From positions 186,001 to 250,000 of the forward strand of contig NZ_SLZQ01000005.1 in the NCBI RefSeq assembly GCF_004342585.1: DNA of 64,000 nucleotides, in the 5' to 3' direction. The notes below the pieces were generated by a model. That model searched no databases, was not told where the DNA came from, and saw nothing but the letters and a program-made list of their open reading frames with translations. Below, piece after piece: positions 1-6,158 of this stretch. The first letter of the stretch is position 1; each line of letters opens with the position of its first letter. A program made the position numbers and the translations under genes. This DNA comes from Paucimonas lemoignei. GTDB taxonomy: Bacteria; Pseudomonadota; Gammaproteobacteria; Burkholderiales; Burkholderiaceae_D.

Positions 1-1
1 G

Positions 2-904
2 CGCTTCCATGGCCGGCGCAATATAGCCGCGGCTGTGACGCTGTTGATTTGTGTATTGATGGTGATTTTCCCGCTGTCCATCGTGGTGTCGTCCCTGATC
101 AACGAAGGCACGCACATGATTCAGCAACTGGAGAACCATCCTTTGGACTTGGGCCTGTATGTCAAACAATTCGCGCATCTGATGCCGTCTTCCCTCGAGC
201 GCCTGCTGGAGCGCATGGGCTGGACCGATACGACGCAATTGCAAACGAAATTGAGCACCCTCCTGAGCCAGGGCGGCCAGTTGATGGCGCAGCGCGTGTT
301 CAATATCGGCCAGGGCACATTTGATTTCCTGGTCAGCTTTGCCGTCATGCTTTATTTGCTGTTTTTTTTGCTGCGCGATGGCGCCACGGTCGTGGACAGC
401 ATCCGGCGCTCGCTGCCTCTGAGCACCGACCATCAAAAGCTCTTGATCGGCAAATTCACTACGGTGCTGCGCGCCACGGTCAAGGGCAATATCGTCGTCG
501 CGATCGTGCAAGGTGCGCTGGGCGGCCTGATTTTCTGGATTCTGGGTGTGCAGGGCGCGCTGCTGTGGGGTACGGTGATGGCATTCCTGTCGCTGCTGCC
601 GGCGATTGGCGCGGCCCTCGTCTGGCTGCCGGTGGCGATCTTCTTCCTGTTCACCGGCCTGATCTGGCAAGGCGTCACGCTGATCCTCTTTGGCTCGATC
701 GTAATCGGCCTGGTAGATAATTTGCTGCGCCCCCTCCTGGTGGGCAAGGATACGCAAATGCCGGATTACCTCGTATTGATTTCTACCCTGGGTGGCATGG
801 CCTTGTTCGGACTGACCGGTTTCGTATTGGGGCCTGTGGTGGCGGCCCTGTTCATCGCGGCGTGGGACTTGTTCAGGATTGAAAAGGAATACCGCAAGGC
901 CTGA
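2..904 (+). CDS. AI-2E family transporter (PerM/YdiK type), 5' end cut by window
   Basis: This is the C-terminal part of a polytopic inner-membrane protein of the AI-2E/PerM family. Members export small molecules or act as Na+(Li+)/H+ antiporters, and the substrate cannot be told here. The frame is open to the left window edge (RFHGRRNIAAA before the GTG at 35), so the true start lies outside. About 300 residues are visible of a usual 350-380. Hydrophobic segments occur near the N-terminus (TLLICVLMVIFPLSIVVSSL), at FLVSFAVMLYLLFFLL, and in a cluster of at least four in the last 150 residues. The late DNLLRPLLVGK motif is characteristic of the family. The C-terminus looks complete (FRIEKEYRKA, then TGA). 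Confidence 0.9.
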   Translation, partial: RFHGRRNIAAAVTLLICVLMVIFPLSIVVSSLINEGTHMIQQLENHPLDLGLYVKQFAHLMPSSLERLLERMGWTDTTQLQTKLSTLLSQGGQLMAQRVFNIGQGTFDFLVSFAVMLYLLFFLLRDGATVVDSIRRSLPLSTDHQKLLIGKFTTVLRATVKGNIVVAIVQGALGGLIFWILGVQGALLWGTVMAFLSLLPAIGAALVWLPVAIFFLFTGLIWQGVTLILFGSIVIGLVDNLLRPLLVGKDTQMPDYLVLISTLGGMALFGLTGFVLGPVVAALFIAAWDLFRIEKEYRKA

Positions 905-963
905 GTTTGCCACGCGGCTTGGCCTGGATGCGGGCGACATTTCCCGCCTTCCGAGCCAGGGAT

Positions 964-1479
964 TTATGCCGAGGCGCCATGCGGCGGCAGCGGCAAGCGC
1001 AGGCATACGTGGGTGCCGCCACCCGGGACGCTGACGATATGCAAGCTGCCGCCGCATTGCCCCGTGCGCCGGCGCATGCCGGCAATGCCATGCTCGGGCG
1101 AGCCTTCCAGACTTGCAGGTGCCGCGCCAACGCCATTGTCGGTCACATCCATCTGCAGCAATCCCGGCATCAGCCTGATGCGAATCCTTACGAGTGTGGC
1201 GCGTGCATGACGTGCCACGTTATTGAGGATTTCTTGGAACAGGTGAAATGCCGTTGCCGCCAGCGTGCCTTCGGGAGCGGCGCAGTCTGGCGCCAGATCG
1301 ATCGTCGAGTCGCATGCCAGTTCGGTGGTGCTGGCGAATTCGCTGATCTGCCATTCAAGCGCCGCGATCAAGCCCTGCTTGGCCACATGCCATTCCCTGT
1401 CCGGCGGGCGGCTGGCGAGGTCGCTCGAATTTACCGATGCGGCATTGGCAGTTGCTGAGGTGCGGGAGAGTGTAGGCAC
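964..1479 (-). pseudogene. Orphan HATPase_c fragment of a NarL-type sensor histidine kinase
   Basis: The 171 residues match only the catalytic end of an HPK7-type sensor kinase. GLIAALEWQISEFA corresponds to the segment that usually follows the HisKA_3 dimerisation domain. It is followed by the N box (FHLFQEILNNVARHA), G1 box (VTDNGVG), G2-like GIAGMRRR and a final GGGTHVCLRLPLP. No phospho-accepting His box, sensor domain or membrane segment is present, and no response regulator is adjacent. The first 25 residues (MPTLSRTSATANAASVNSS...) look unrelated. It is most likely the remnant of a truncated kinase gene. A working soluble GHKL ATPase is a less likely alternative because the ATP-binding boxes are intact. 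Confidence 0.6.
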
Positions 1480-1645
1480 GATATGATCCGGGCTGAGTCA
1501 GAACGATACCCTGCTTCTTGCAAGGCACGTGCCAGTCATATCATCAGATTTTTTGCCGCGATCACCGTTTAAGTGCGGGAGAAACGAATCAGCACGGTGC
1601 ATGCCGCGGGATTCGCGCCAGCTGCCGGTGCATCCATTCCTGCAT

Positions 1646-2200
1646 TCATTTTTTTGAAATACAGGGATTGTCCTTGATATAAAAGCGCAACTCGCGGGCA
1701 GCCCATTCGCCGGCATAATCCACGCCGATGCGAGGACGCTCGACGATCGTCACGGGCTCTCCCTCGCCGCTGTCGGCGATATAGAGGTCGTCACTCAGCA
1801 AGTCATGCATATTACGGTGCAGGTCGATTGCCATGGCCTTGCATAGCAAGCCTGGCCCGCTGGTTCTGGTTTCGACGTTGCGCACCGACTCAAGCGCCCG
1901 CAACAGGACGGCTGCGCCATGCCCTTCTTTTTCCGTCACGACGTTCATGCAGTGATGCACGCCATAGATCAGGTACACATAGGCAAAACCGGGCGGCCCG
2001 AACATGACCTTGGTGCGGGCCGTGATCCCCTTGGAAGAATGCGAAGCGAGGTCGTGCACGCCGATATAGGCTTCGGTCTCGACGATGCGGCCGATCCGCT
2101 CGACGCCCTCGACCACGTGCACGAGATATTTGCCAAGCAAGTCACGCGCGACCTCGATCGTGTCGCGCGCATAAAAGGAACGAGGCAGCTTGTGCATCAT
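1646..2200 (-). CDS. mpg: DNA-3-methyladenine glycosylase, AAG/Mpg family
   Basis: Monofunctional base-excision repair glycosylase that flips out and removes alkylated purines such as 3-methyladenine and hypoxanthine. The 184-residue length fits bacterial AAG proteins. Family motifs are visible in order: SFYARDTIEVARDLLGK near the N-terminus, RIVETEAYIG around residue 40 carrying the catalytic Glu, DLASHSSKGITARTKVMFGPPGFAYVYLIYG, HHCMNVVTEKEG, and GPGLLCKAMAI. The start is MMHKLPRSFYA. It stands alone between the kinase fragment and the BamE-like lipoprotein, all on the minus strand, with a 22-base gap to the lipoprotein gene upstream, so the two may be cotranscribed. Confidence 0.93.
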   Translation of the reverse strand: MMHKLPRSFYARDTIEVARDLLGKYLVHVVEGVERIGRIVETEAYIGVHDLASHSSKGITARTKVMFGPPGFAYVYLIYGVHHCMNVVTEKEGHGAAVLLRALESVRNVETRTSGPGLLCKAMAIDLHRNMHDLLSDDLYIADSGEGEPVTIVERPRIGVDYAGEWAARELRFYIKDNPCISKK

Positions 2201-2222
2201 GCGCCGATCTCCGGTTGCCGGG

Positions 2223-2729
2223 TCAGCCGGGCAGATGCTGTTCGCTGATTGAGGTTTGCGTGACCTTTCCCGTGCTCATGTCGAAGTGGACATTGAACAT
2301 TTTGGTATCCACACCATCCAGGAAACGCCAGTCCCAGACTTCTTCATTTTTGCGCTTAAATTGCACGACACTGCCGGGCTTGCCAAGGATGCGGCGCACC
2401 TCGTCACGGCTTAATCCCGGCTGGATGCGGGCAAAGTTTTGCGATGTCAGCACCTGCTGGTAATCCTGCAGCTTGCCATCCCGGTCGATGATGAACATCC
2501 AGGTACGCGCCCCTTCCGGCCCTTTCGGGTATTCGAGGGTACGGGTGCCATCGTCTTCTTCCCATACCGTTTCCGGTTTTCCCATTACCATGCGCACGTC
2601 GGCTTCGGACGACACGCCCTTTCCCAGCTTGTTCAAGCCCGGCTCCTCGATGGGGCGCCCCTGTTCATCGCAGCCAATCAGCAAGAGACTTGCCGCCACC
2701 AAGATAAGTTTGCGCAAACTGGCTCGCAT
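2223..2729 (-). CDS. Lipoprotein with two BamE/SmpA-like repeats
   Basis: A 168-residue predicted lipoprotein. The N-terminus has a basic start (MRASLRK), a hydrophobic core and the lipobox LLIGC, giving Cys20 as the lipidated residue. Two SmpA/OmlA (BamE-like) units follow. The first contains LGKGVSSEADVRMVMGKPETVWEEDDGTRTLEYP, the second IQPGLSRDEVRRILGKPGSVVQF followed by EVWDWRF. Tandem BamE-like lipoproteins are common in Burkholderiales and are thought to sit in the envelope, but this is unlikely to be BamE itself, which has one unit and is about 110 residues. The exact role is unknown. It lies upstream of mpg on the same strand. Confidence 0.8.
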   Translation of the reverse strand: MRASLRKLILVAASLLLIGCDEQGRPIEEPGLNKLGKGVSSEADVRMVMGKPETVWEEDDGTRTLEYPKGPEGARTWMFIIDRDGKLQDYQQVLTSQNFARIQPGLSRDEVRRILGKPGSVVQFKRKNEEVWDWRFLDGVDTKMFNVHFDMSTGKVTQTSISEQHLPG

Positions 2730-3041
2730 GGTGCCAACTCCAGAGACGAATGAATGAAAAACGAAACAAACATGGATGCAATCTTTACCAGCTTAATATG
2801 AATGTGCATCCCCGCATTGCCGATTCAGCATTGAGTAATTTGCATGACATGCACCAACCGAAGATAACATACCTGTCTATCCTAATTATGCAGATCCGCA
2901 TTGTTTGCCTGAGTTCTTGATTACTTTGGCAAGTTGGCGCGAGGTAAGCAATAGTTACATATGGCATGAAACTTTTTGGGAGACCCTTGTTCAAACCGGT
3001 TCATTGCTTTTCCTTCAGGAAGCAAGAAATTTTTTAACCAA
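2730..3041. other. AT-rich divergent intergenic region
   Basis: This roughly 310-base region separates the BamE-like lipoprotein (leftward) from the beta-helix protein (rightward). It is more AT-rich than the coding DNA around it and should hold both promoters. No strong inverted repeat, terminator or coding frame is evident. The beta-helix frame extends upstream to a TTG at 2976, but that stretch does not look like protein of this family. Confidence 0.5.
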
Positions 3042-4739
3042 ATGAACAAGAAAGTCCGCATGTTCTCCTGTCATTCTGCTGCCCTCCCGACCTTGCCTCG
3101 CCGTTCAATGATCGCCACTGCGGTCACCTTCGCATTAGCCGCTCCTGCCATTCACGCCTCTGCCGCGACATTGAGCGTGGGCCCCGGAAAAGCGTACGCC
3201 ATGCCTTGCCAAGCCCTGACCAGAGCGGCTGCGGGCGACGTGGTGGAAATCGATGCCGCAGGAAGCTATGCGGGCGACGTCTGTGCTTTTGCTGTCGATA
3301 ACCTGACGATCCGCGGCGTGAATGGTCGGCCGAAAATCGATGCCGCCGGCAGGTATGCCGCCGGCAAGGGCACCTGGGTTGTACAGGGCAAGTCGAACGT
3401 GATCGAGAATGTCGAAATGTTCGGCGCCAAAGTCCCTGACCGCAATGGTGCGGCGATCCGCCTGGATGGCATCCATCTGACCCTGCGCGGCAGCTACCTG
3501 CATGACAACGAGAATGGCATCCTGACCAGCAACGATGGCATCAGCGATATCGTCATCGAAAATACCGAATTCAGCCGCAATGGTTATGGCGATGGCTATT
3601 CGCACAACCTGTATGTCGGCCACGTCAACAGTCTGACGTTCCGCTACAACTATTCACACGATGCCAATGTCGGTCATAACCTGAAGTCGCGTGCCAAGCT
3701 CAATACGATTACGTACAACCGTTTTTCCAGCAGCGGCCAGGGCCAGCCGAGTTATGAAATCGATTTGCCCAATGCCGGCACATCTTATGTCATCGGCAAC
3801 GTGGTGCAGCAGCCCGCCAATAACGGCAACAGCAATTTGCTGACCTATGGCACGGAAGGCGCGACCAACCCGGGCCAGGACCTGTACGTGGTCAACAATA
3901 CCTTCATCAACGATTACAGCTCGGGCGGCAATTTCATCCTGGTCGGCAGCACGGTGACCACGCCGGTCCTGATCCAGAATAATATTTTCGCCGGCACCGG
4001 CACCATGACGAACCAGACGCTGGCAACGCTGAAGACCAATTACCAGTCGCTGCTGCCAGCCTTCGTCGACCGTGCCAACTACGACTTGCGCCCGGCTTCC
4101 GGTGCGCCATTCATCAATGCCGGTTCTGCACCGGGCACGAGCGCCAGCGGCGTATCGCTGGTTCCGGTCAATGAGTATCGTCACGTCGCCTCGGCCCAGG
4201 TCAGGCCTGTTGCCGGTCAACTCGATATCGGCGCCTATGAAGCCGCTGCAAGCGTGACGACCACCACGGTCGTCACCGGTGCGCCGACGACGACCACGCG
4301 TGCATCGACGACCTCGACACAGGCAAGCACCACCACGACCAAGGCGCCGACCACTACCACGCAAGTGACGACAACGACGTCGCCGGCGCAGAGCTCGACA
4401 CAGGCAACCACGACAACATCGCGGGCATCGACCACGACCACTCAGGCGGCTTCGACGAGCACGACAAAAGCGTCAACCACGACGACAAGGCGTTCAACGA
4501 CCACGACGAAAGCTGCGACAACCTCGACAAAGGCTTCAACCACTTCGACGAAGGCGTCGACCACTTCGACAAAGGCCGCAACGACAACGACAAGGGCTTC
4601 GACGACAACGACGCGGGCCGCGAGCACCACAACGCGGGCTGCGACCACGACGACGAAAGCCAGCTCAACAACGACGTCCTCCACCACCACTTCCACGGCT
4701 TATACCAATCCGCGCCCCTGGTGGCGTTGGTGGCGTTAA
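3042..4739 (+). CDS. Secreted right-handed beta-helix protein with Thr-rich basic tail ending WWRWWR
   Basis: A predicted exported protein of 565 residues from ATG 3042. ATG 3060 is an alternative; the ribosome-binding site is weak for both. The signal peptide runs to about AIHASA. Residues from about 45 to 400 form a parallel beta-helix. Recurrent short strands include NLTIRGVNG, SNVIENVEMFGAK, DIVIENTEFSRNG, SLTFRYNYSHDA, NTITYNRFSS, DLYVVNNTFIND and PVLIQNNIFAG, as in pectate-lyase-like surface proteins. No catalytic set is recognisable, so I assign no enzyme activity. Residues of about 404-553 are a low-complexity stalk of TTTT blocks with Lys or Arg and Ala, mostly at seven-residue spacing, plausibly O-glycosylated or extended. 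The protein ends NPRPWWRWWR. A monocistronic gene convergent with terC. Confidence 0.75.
   Translation: MNKKVRMFSCHSAALPTLPRRSMIATAVTFALAAPAIHASAATLSVGPGKAYAMPCQALTRAAAGDVVEIDAAGSYAGDVCAFAVDNLTIRGVNGRPKIDAAGRYAAGKGTWVVQGKSNVIENVEMFGAKVPDRNGAAIRLDGIHLTLRGSYLHDNENGILTSNDGISDIVIENTEFSRNGYGDGYSHNLYVGHVNSLTFRYNYSHDANVGHNLKSRAKLNTITYNRFSSSGQGQPSYEIDLPNAGTSYVIGNVVQQPANNGNSNLLTYGTEGATNPGQDLYVVNNTFINDYSSGGNFILVGSTVTTPVLIQNNIFAGTGTMTNQTLATLKTNYQSLLPAFVDRANYDLRPASGAPFINAGSAPGTSASGVSLVPVNEYRHVASAQVRPVAGQLDIGAYEAAASVTTTTVVTGAPTTTTRASTTSTQASTTTTKAPTTTTQVTTTTSPAQSSTQATTTTSRASTTTTQAASTSTTKASTTTTRRSTTTTKAATTSTKASTTSTKASTTSTKAATTTTRASTTTTRAASTTTRAATTTTKASSTTTSSTTTSTAYTNPRPWWRWWR
4251..4704 (+). repeat. Degenerate 21-base tandem repeat encoding the Thr/Lys/Arg/Ala heptad stalk
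   Basis: ACG/ACC/ACA threonine codons alternate with GCx-TCx and one AAG/AGG/CGx codon in an imperfect 21-base unit, encoding (K/R)A(S/A)TT(S/T)T. The best-kept copies lie around 4515-4665 (KASTTSTKASTTSTKAATTTTR). The repeat stays in frame throughout. Such tracts change length by slippage, so copy number may vary between strains; that is inference. Confidence 0.8.
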
Positions 4740-4750
4740 GAGCCTGACCG

Positions 4751-4784
4751 GGCACTGTCACGATTCATCGCGGCAGTGCCTTTT
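4751..4784. terminator. Possible shared terminator between convergent beta-helix gene and terC
   Basis: A GGCACTG (4751-4757) and CAGTGCC (4774-4780) inverted repeat is followed by TTTT at 4781-4784. The stem is only 7 bp and the loop is 16 bases, and it overlaps the end of terC, so this is a modest candidate for rightward termination. Confidence 0.4.
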
Positions 4785-5796
4785 CCGCATGCTCGGCATG
4801 CCCATCATCGTCCCCTCGGGTTTTCCATAGCGAGAACAGCACGCCGCCTGCAATCAATCCCACTGTTACGCCGAGCGACACTCCTGCCGGAATCTTGCCG
4901 ATTATGCCGACCAGGAAAATCTTTGCACCAATAAAGACCAGCACCAGAGAAAGCGCATACTTCAAGTAATGGAAGCGGTGAATCATCGCCGCCAGGGCAA
5001 AGTACAGCGCACGCAAGCCGAGCACGGCAAAAATATTGCTCGTATAAACAATGAACGGGTCGGTGGTAATCGCGAAAATGGCGGGCACCGAATCCACGGC
5101 AAACACCACGTCGGCACACTCGATCAAAATCAGCGCCAGAAAGAGCGGTGTTGCCGCGCGCACCAGCTTGCCGCTTGCGGGATCACGTTCCCGCACCCAG
5201 AAATCATGTCCATGCAAATGCTTGGTAACCCGCATGTGGCGCTTGAGAAAATTGAGTAGCGGATTGTGAGCGATATCCGGTTCCTGATCGACCGCAAACC
5301 ACATTTTGATGCCAGTAACGATCAGGAATGCGCCAAACAAGTAGAGAATCCAGCTGAATTGCGTCACAAGTGTAGCGCCCAAGCCAATCATGATTGCGCG
5401 CAGCACGATGACGCCCAGGATTCCCCAGAACAGTACGCGATGTTGATATTTGCGGGGAATGGCGAAGAAACCGAAGATCAGGGCAATGACAAAGATATTG
5501 TCCATCGAGAGCGATTTCTCGATCAGAAAGCCAGTGAAATACGCAATGCCGTTTTCTGCACCCATATACCACCACACCCAGGCACCGAAAATTAATGCCA
5601 CAGTGATATATCCCGCGGAAAGCAGCAAGCTTTCGCGCACACCGATTTCCTTGTCGTCCTTATGCAGTACACCCAGATCGAATACGAGAAGTGCGGCGAC
5701 GATCAATAAAAATGTCACCCAAATCCAGGCAGGGGTACCGAGAAAGCCGGCCTGCAATACGCTCCATTCCGAAAATGCCGTTATAGAAGTATCCAT
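4765..5796 (-). CDS. TerC family membrane protein (Alx-like)
   Basis: A 343-residue polytopic inner-membrane protein of the TerC/Alx family, linked to Mn2+ export, tellurite resistance and metallation of exported proteins. The signature EKSLSMDNIFVIALIFGFFAIP is around residues 93-114. A second acidic in-membrane motif, LIECADVVFAVDSVPAIFAIT, is near residue 225. About eight to nine hydrophobic segments are visible, starting with IWVTFLLIVAALLVFDLGVL. The length and the YQHRVLFWGI segment fit the Alx subgroup. No good Shine-Dalgarno site precedes the ATG; a perfect inverted repeat lies there instead (5801-5825). The C-terminus is hydrophilic (KTRGDDDGHAEHAEKALPR). E. coli alx is controlled by an Mn/pH-responsive leader RNA, so the 5' region deserves attention. 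Confidence 0.9.
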   Translation of the reverse strand: MDTSITAFSEWSVLQAGFLGTPAWIWVTFLLIVAALLVFDLGVLHKDDKEIGVRESLLLSAGYITVALIFGAWVWWYMGAENGIAYFTGFLIEKSLSMDNIFVIALIFGFFAIPRKYQHRVLFWGILGVIVLRAIMIGLGATLVTQFSWILYLFGAFLIVTGIKMWFAVDQEPDIAHNPLLNFLKRHMRVTKHLHGHDFWVRERDPASGKLVRAATPLFLALILIECADVVFAVDSVPAIFAITTDPFIVYTSNIFAVLGLRALYFALAAMIHRFHYLKYALSLVLVFIGAKIFLVGIIGKIPAGVSLGVTVGLIAGGVLFSLWKTRGDDDGHAEHAEKALPR

Positions 5797-6158
5797 GTCA
5801 TGTACAAATTAAAATGATTTGTACAATCGTGCCTAAATTGCATTTTCGGATAAACCGTAAAATTGCTGAAATTCGCTTCGAAAAAAGCAGAGTCTATTTT
5901 TGCTTTTGGCCTGACGAACTTGCCACAAGCGTGCAGGGACAAATACTTTTACTCGGCGTCAGGTTGCTGCCCCAGCGAAGCCTAGCGGAAAGCGGCTAAC
6001 TTTTCACAAGCGGTGACGATGCGCTGGATGGTAGGAAAGTCGTCCATTCACTATGCATGAACGATTTGGCAAATGGTGTAATTGTCATTTCAAAATTGTG
6101 GAAATGCATGGAAAATCCCAGCATCTTTAATGCCTGCACATGATGTTGCACGTCCTGC
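5797..6158. other. Divergent intergenic region terC / PBP1A with possible leader structures
   Basis: This 362-base gap holds the terC-proximal inverted repeat and, read leftward toward terC, a CCTGACG/CGTCAGG closing stem (arms 5957-5963 and 5910-5916). Inside it is a small CTTG-TGG-CAAG hairpin. Further toward terC, a weak AGCA/TGCT hairpin is followed by six T (plus-strand A-run 5881-5886). This order resembles a structured leader followed by an attenuator. I cannot match it confidently to the yybP-ykoY manganese riboswitch. No gene-like frame is present. Confidence 0.4.
5801..5825. promoter_or_regulatory. Perfect 9-bp inverted repeat just upstream of terC
   Basis: TGTACAAAT (5801-5809) and ATTTGTACA (5817-5825) are perfect arms around a 7-base AT-rich spacer, ending 4 bases before the terC start. 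It could be an operator for a dimeric repressor or a hairpin covering the ribosome-binding region. The sequence does not match an MntR or Fur box that I recognise. Confidence 0.6.

Noticed and set aside
4251-4704. Could the tandem repeat be a CRISPR array or minisatellite?
   Set aside because: The 21-base units are imperfect, lack unique spacers of fixed size, and stay in frame as codons for the Thr stalk.
5910-5999. yybP-ykoY manganese riboswitch upstream of terC
   Set aside because: I could not find the conserved aptamer loop sequences on the terC-sense strand; only generic stems are visible, so it is listed as a lead and not as a riboswitch.
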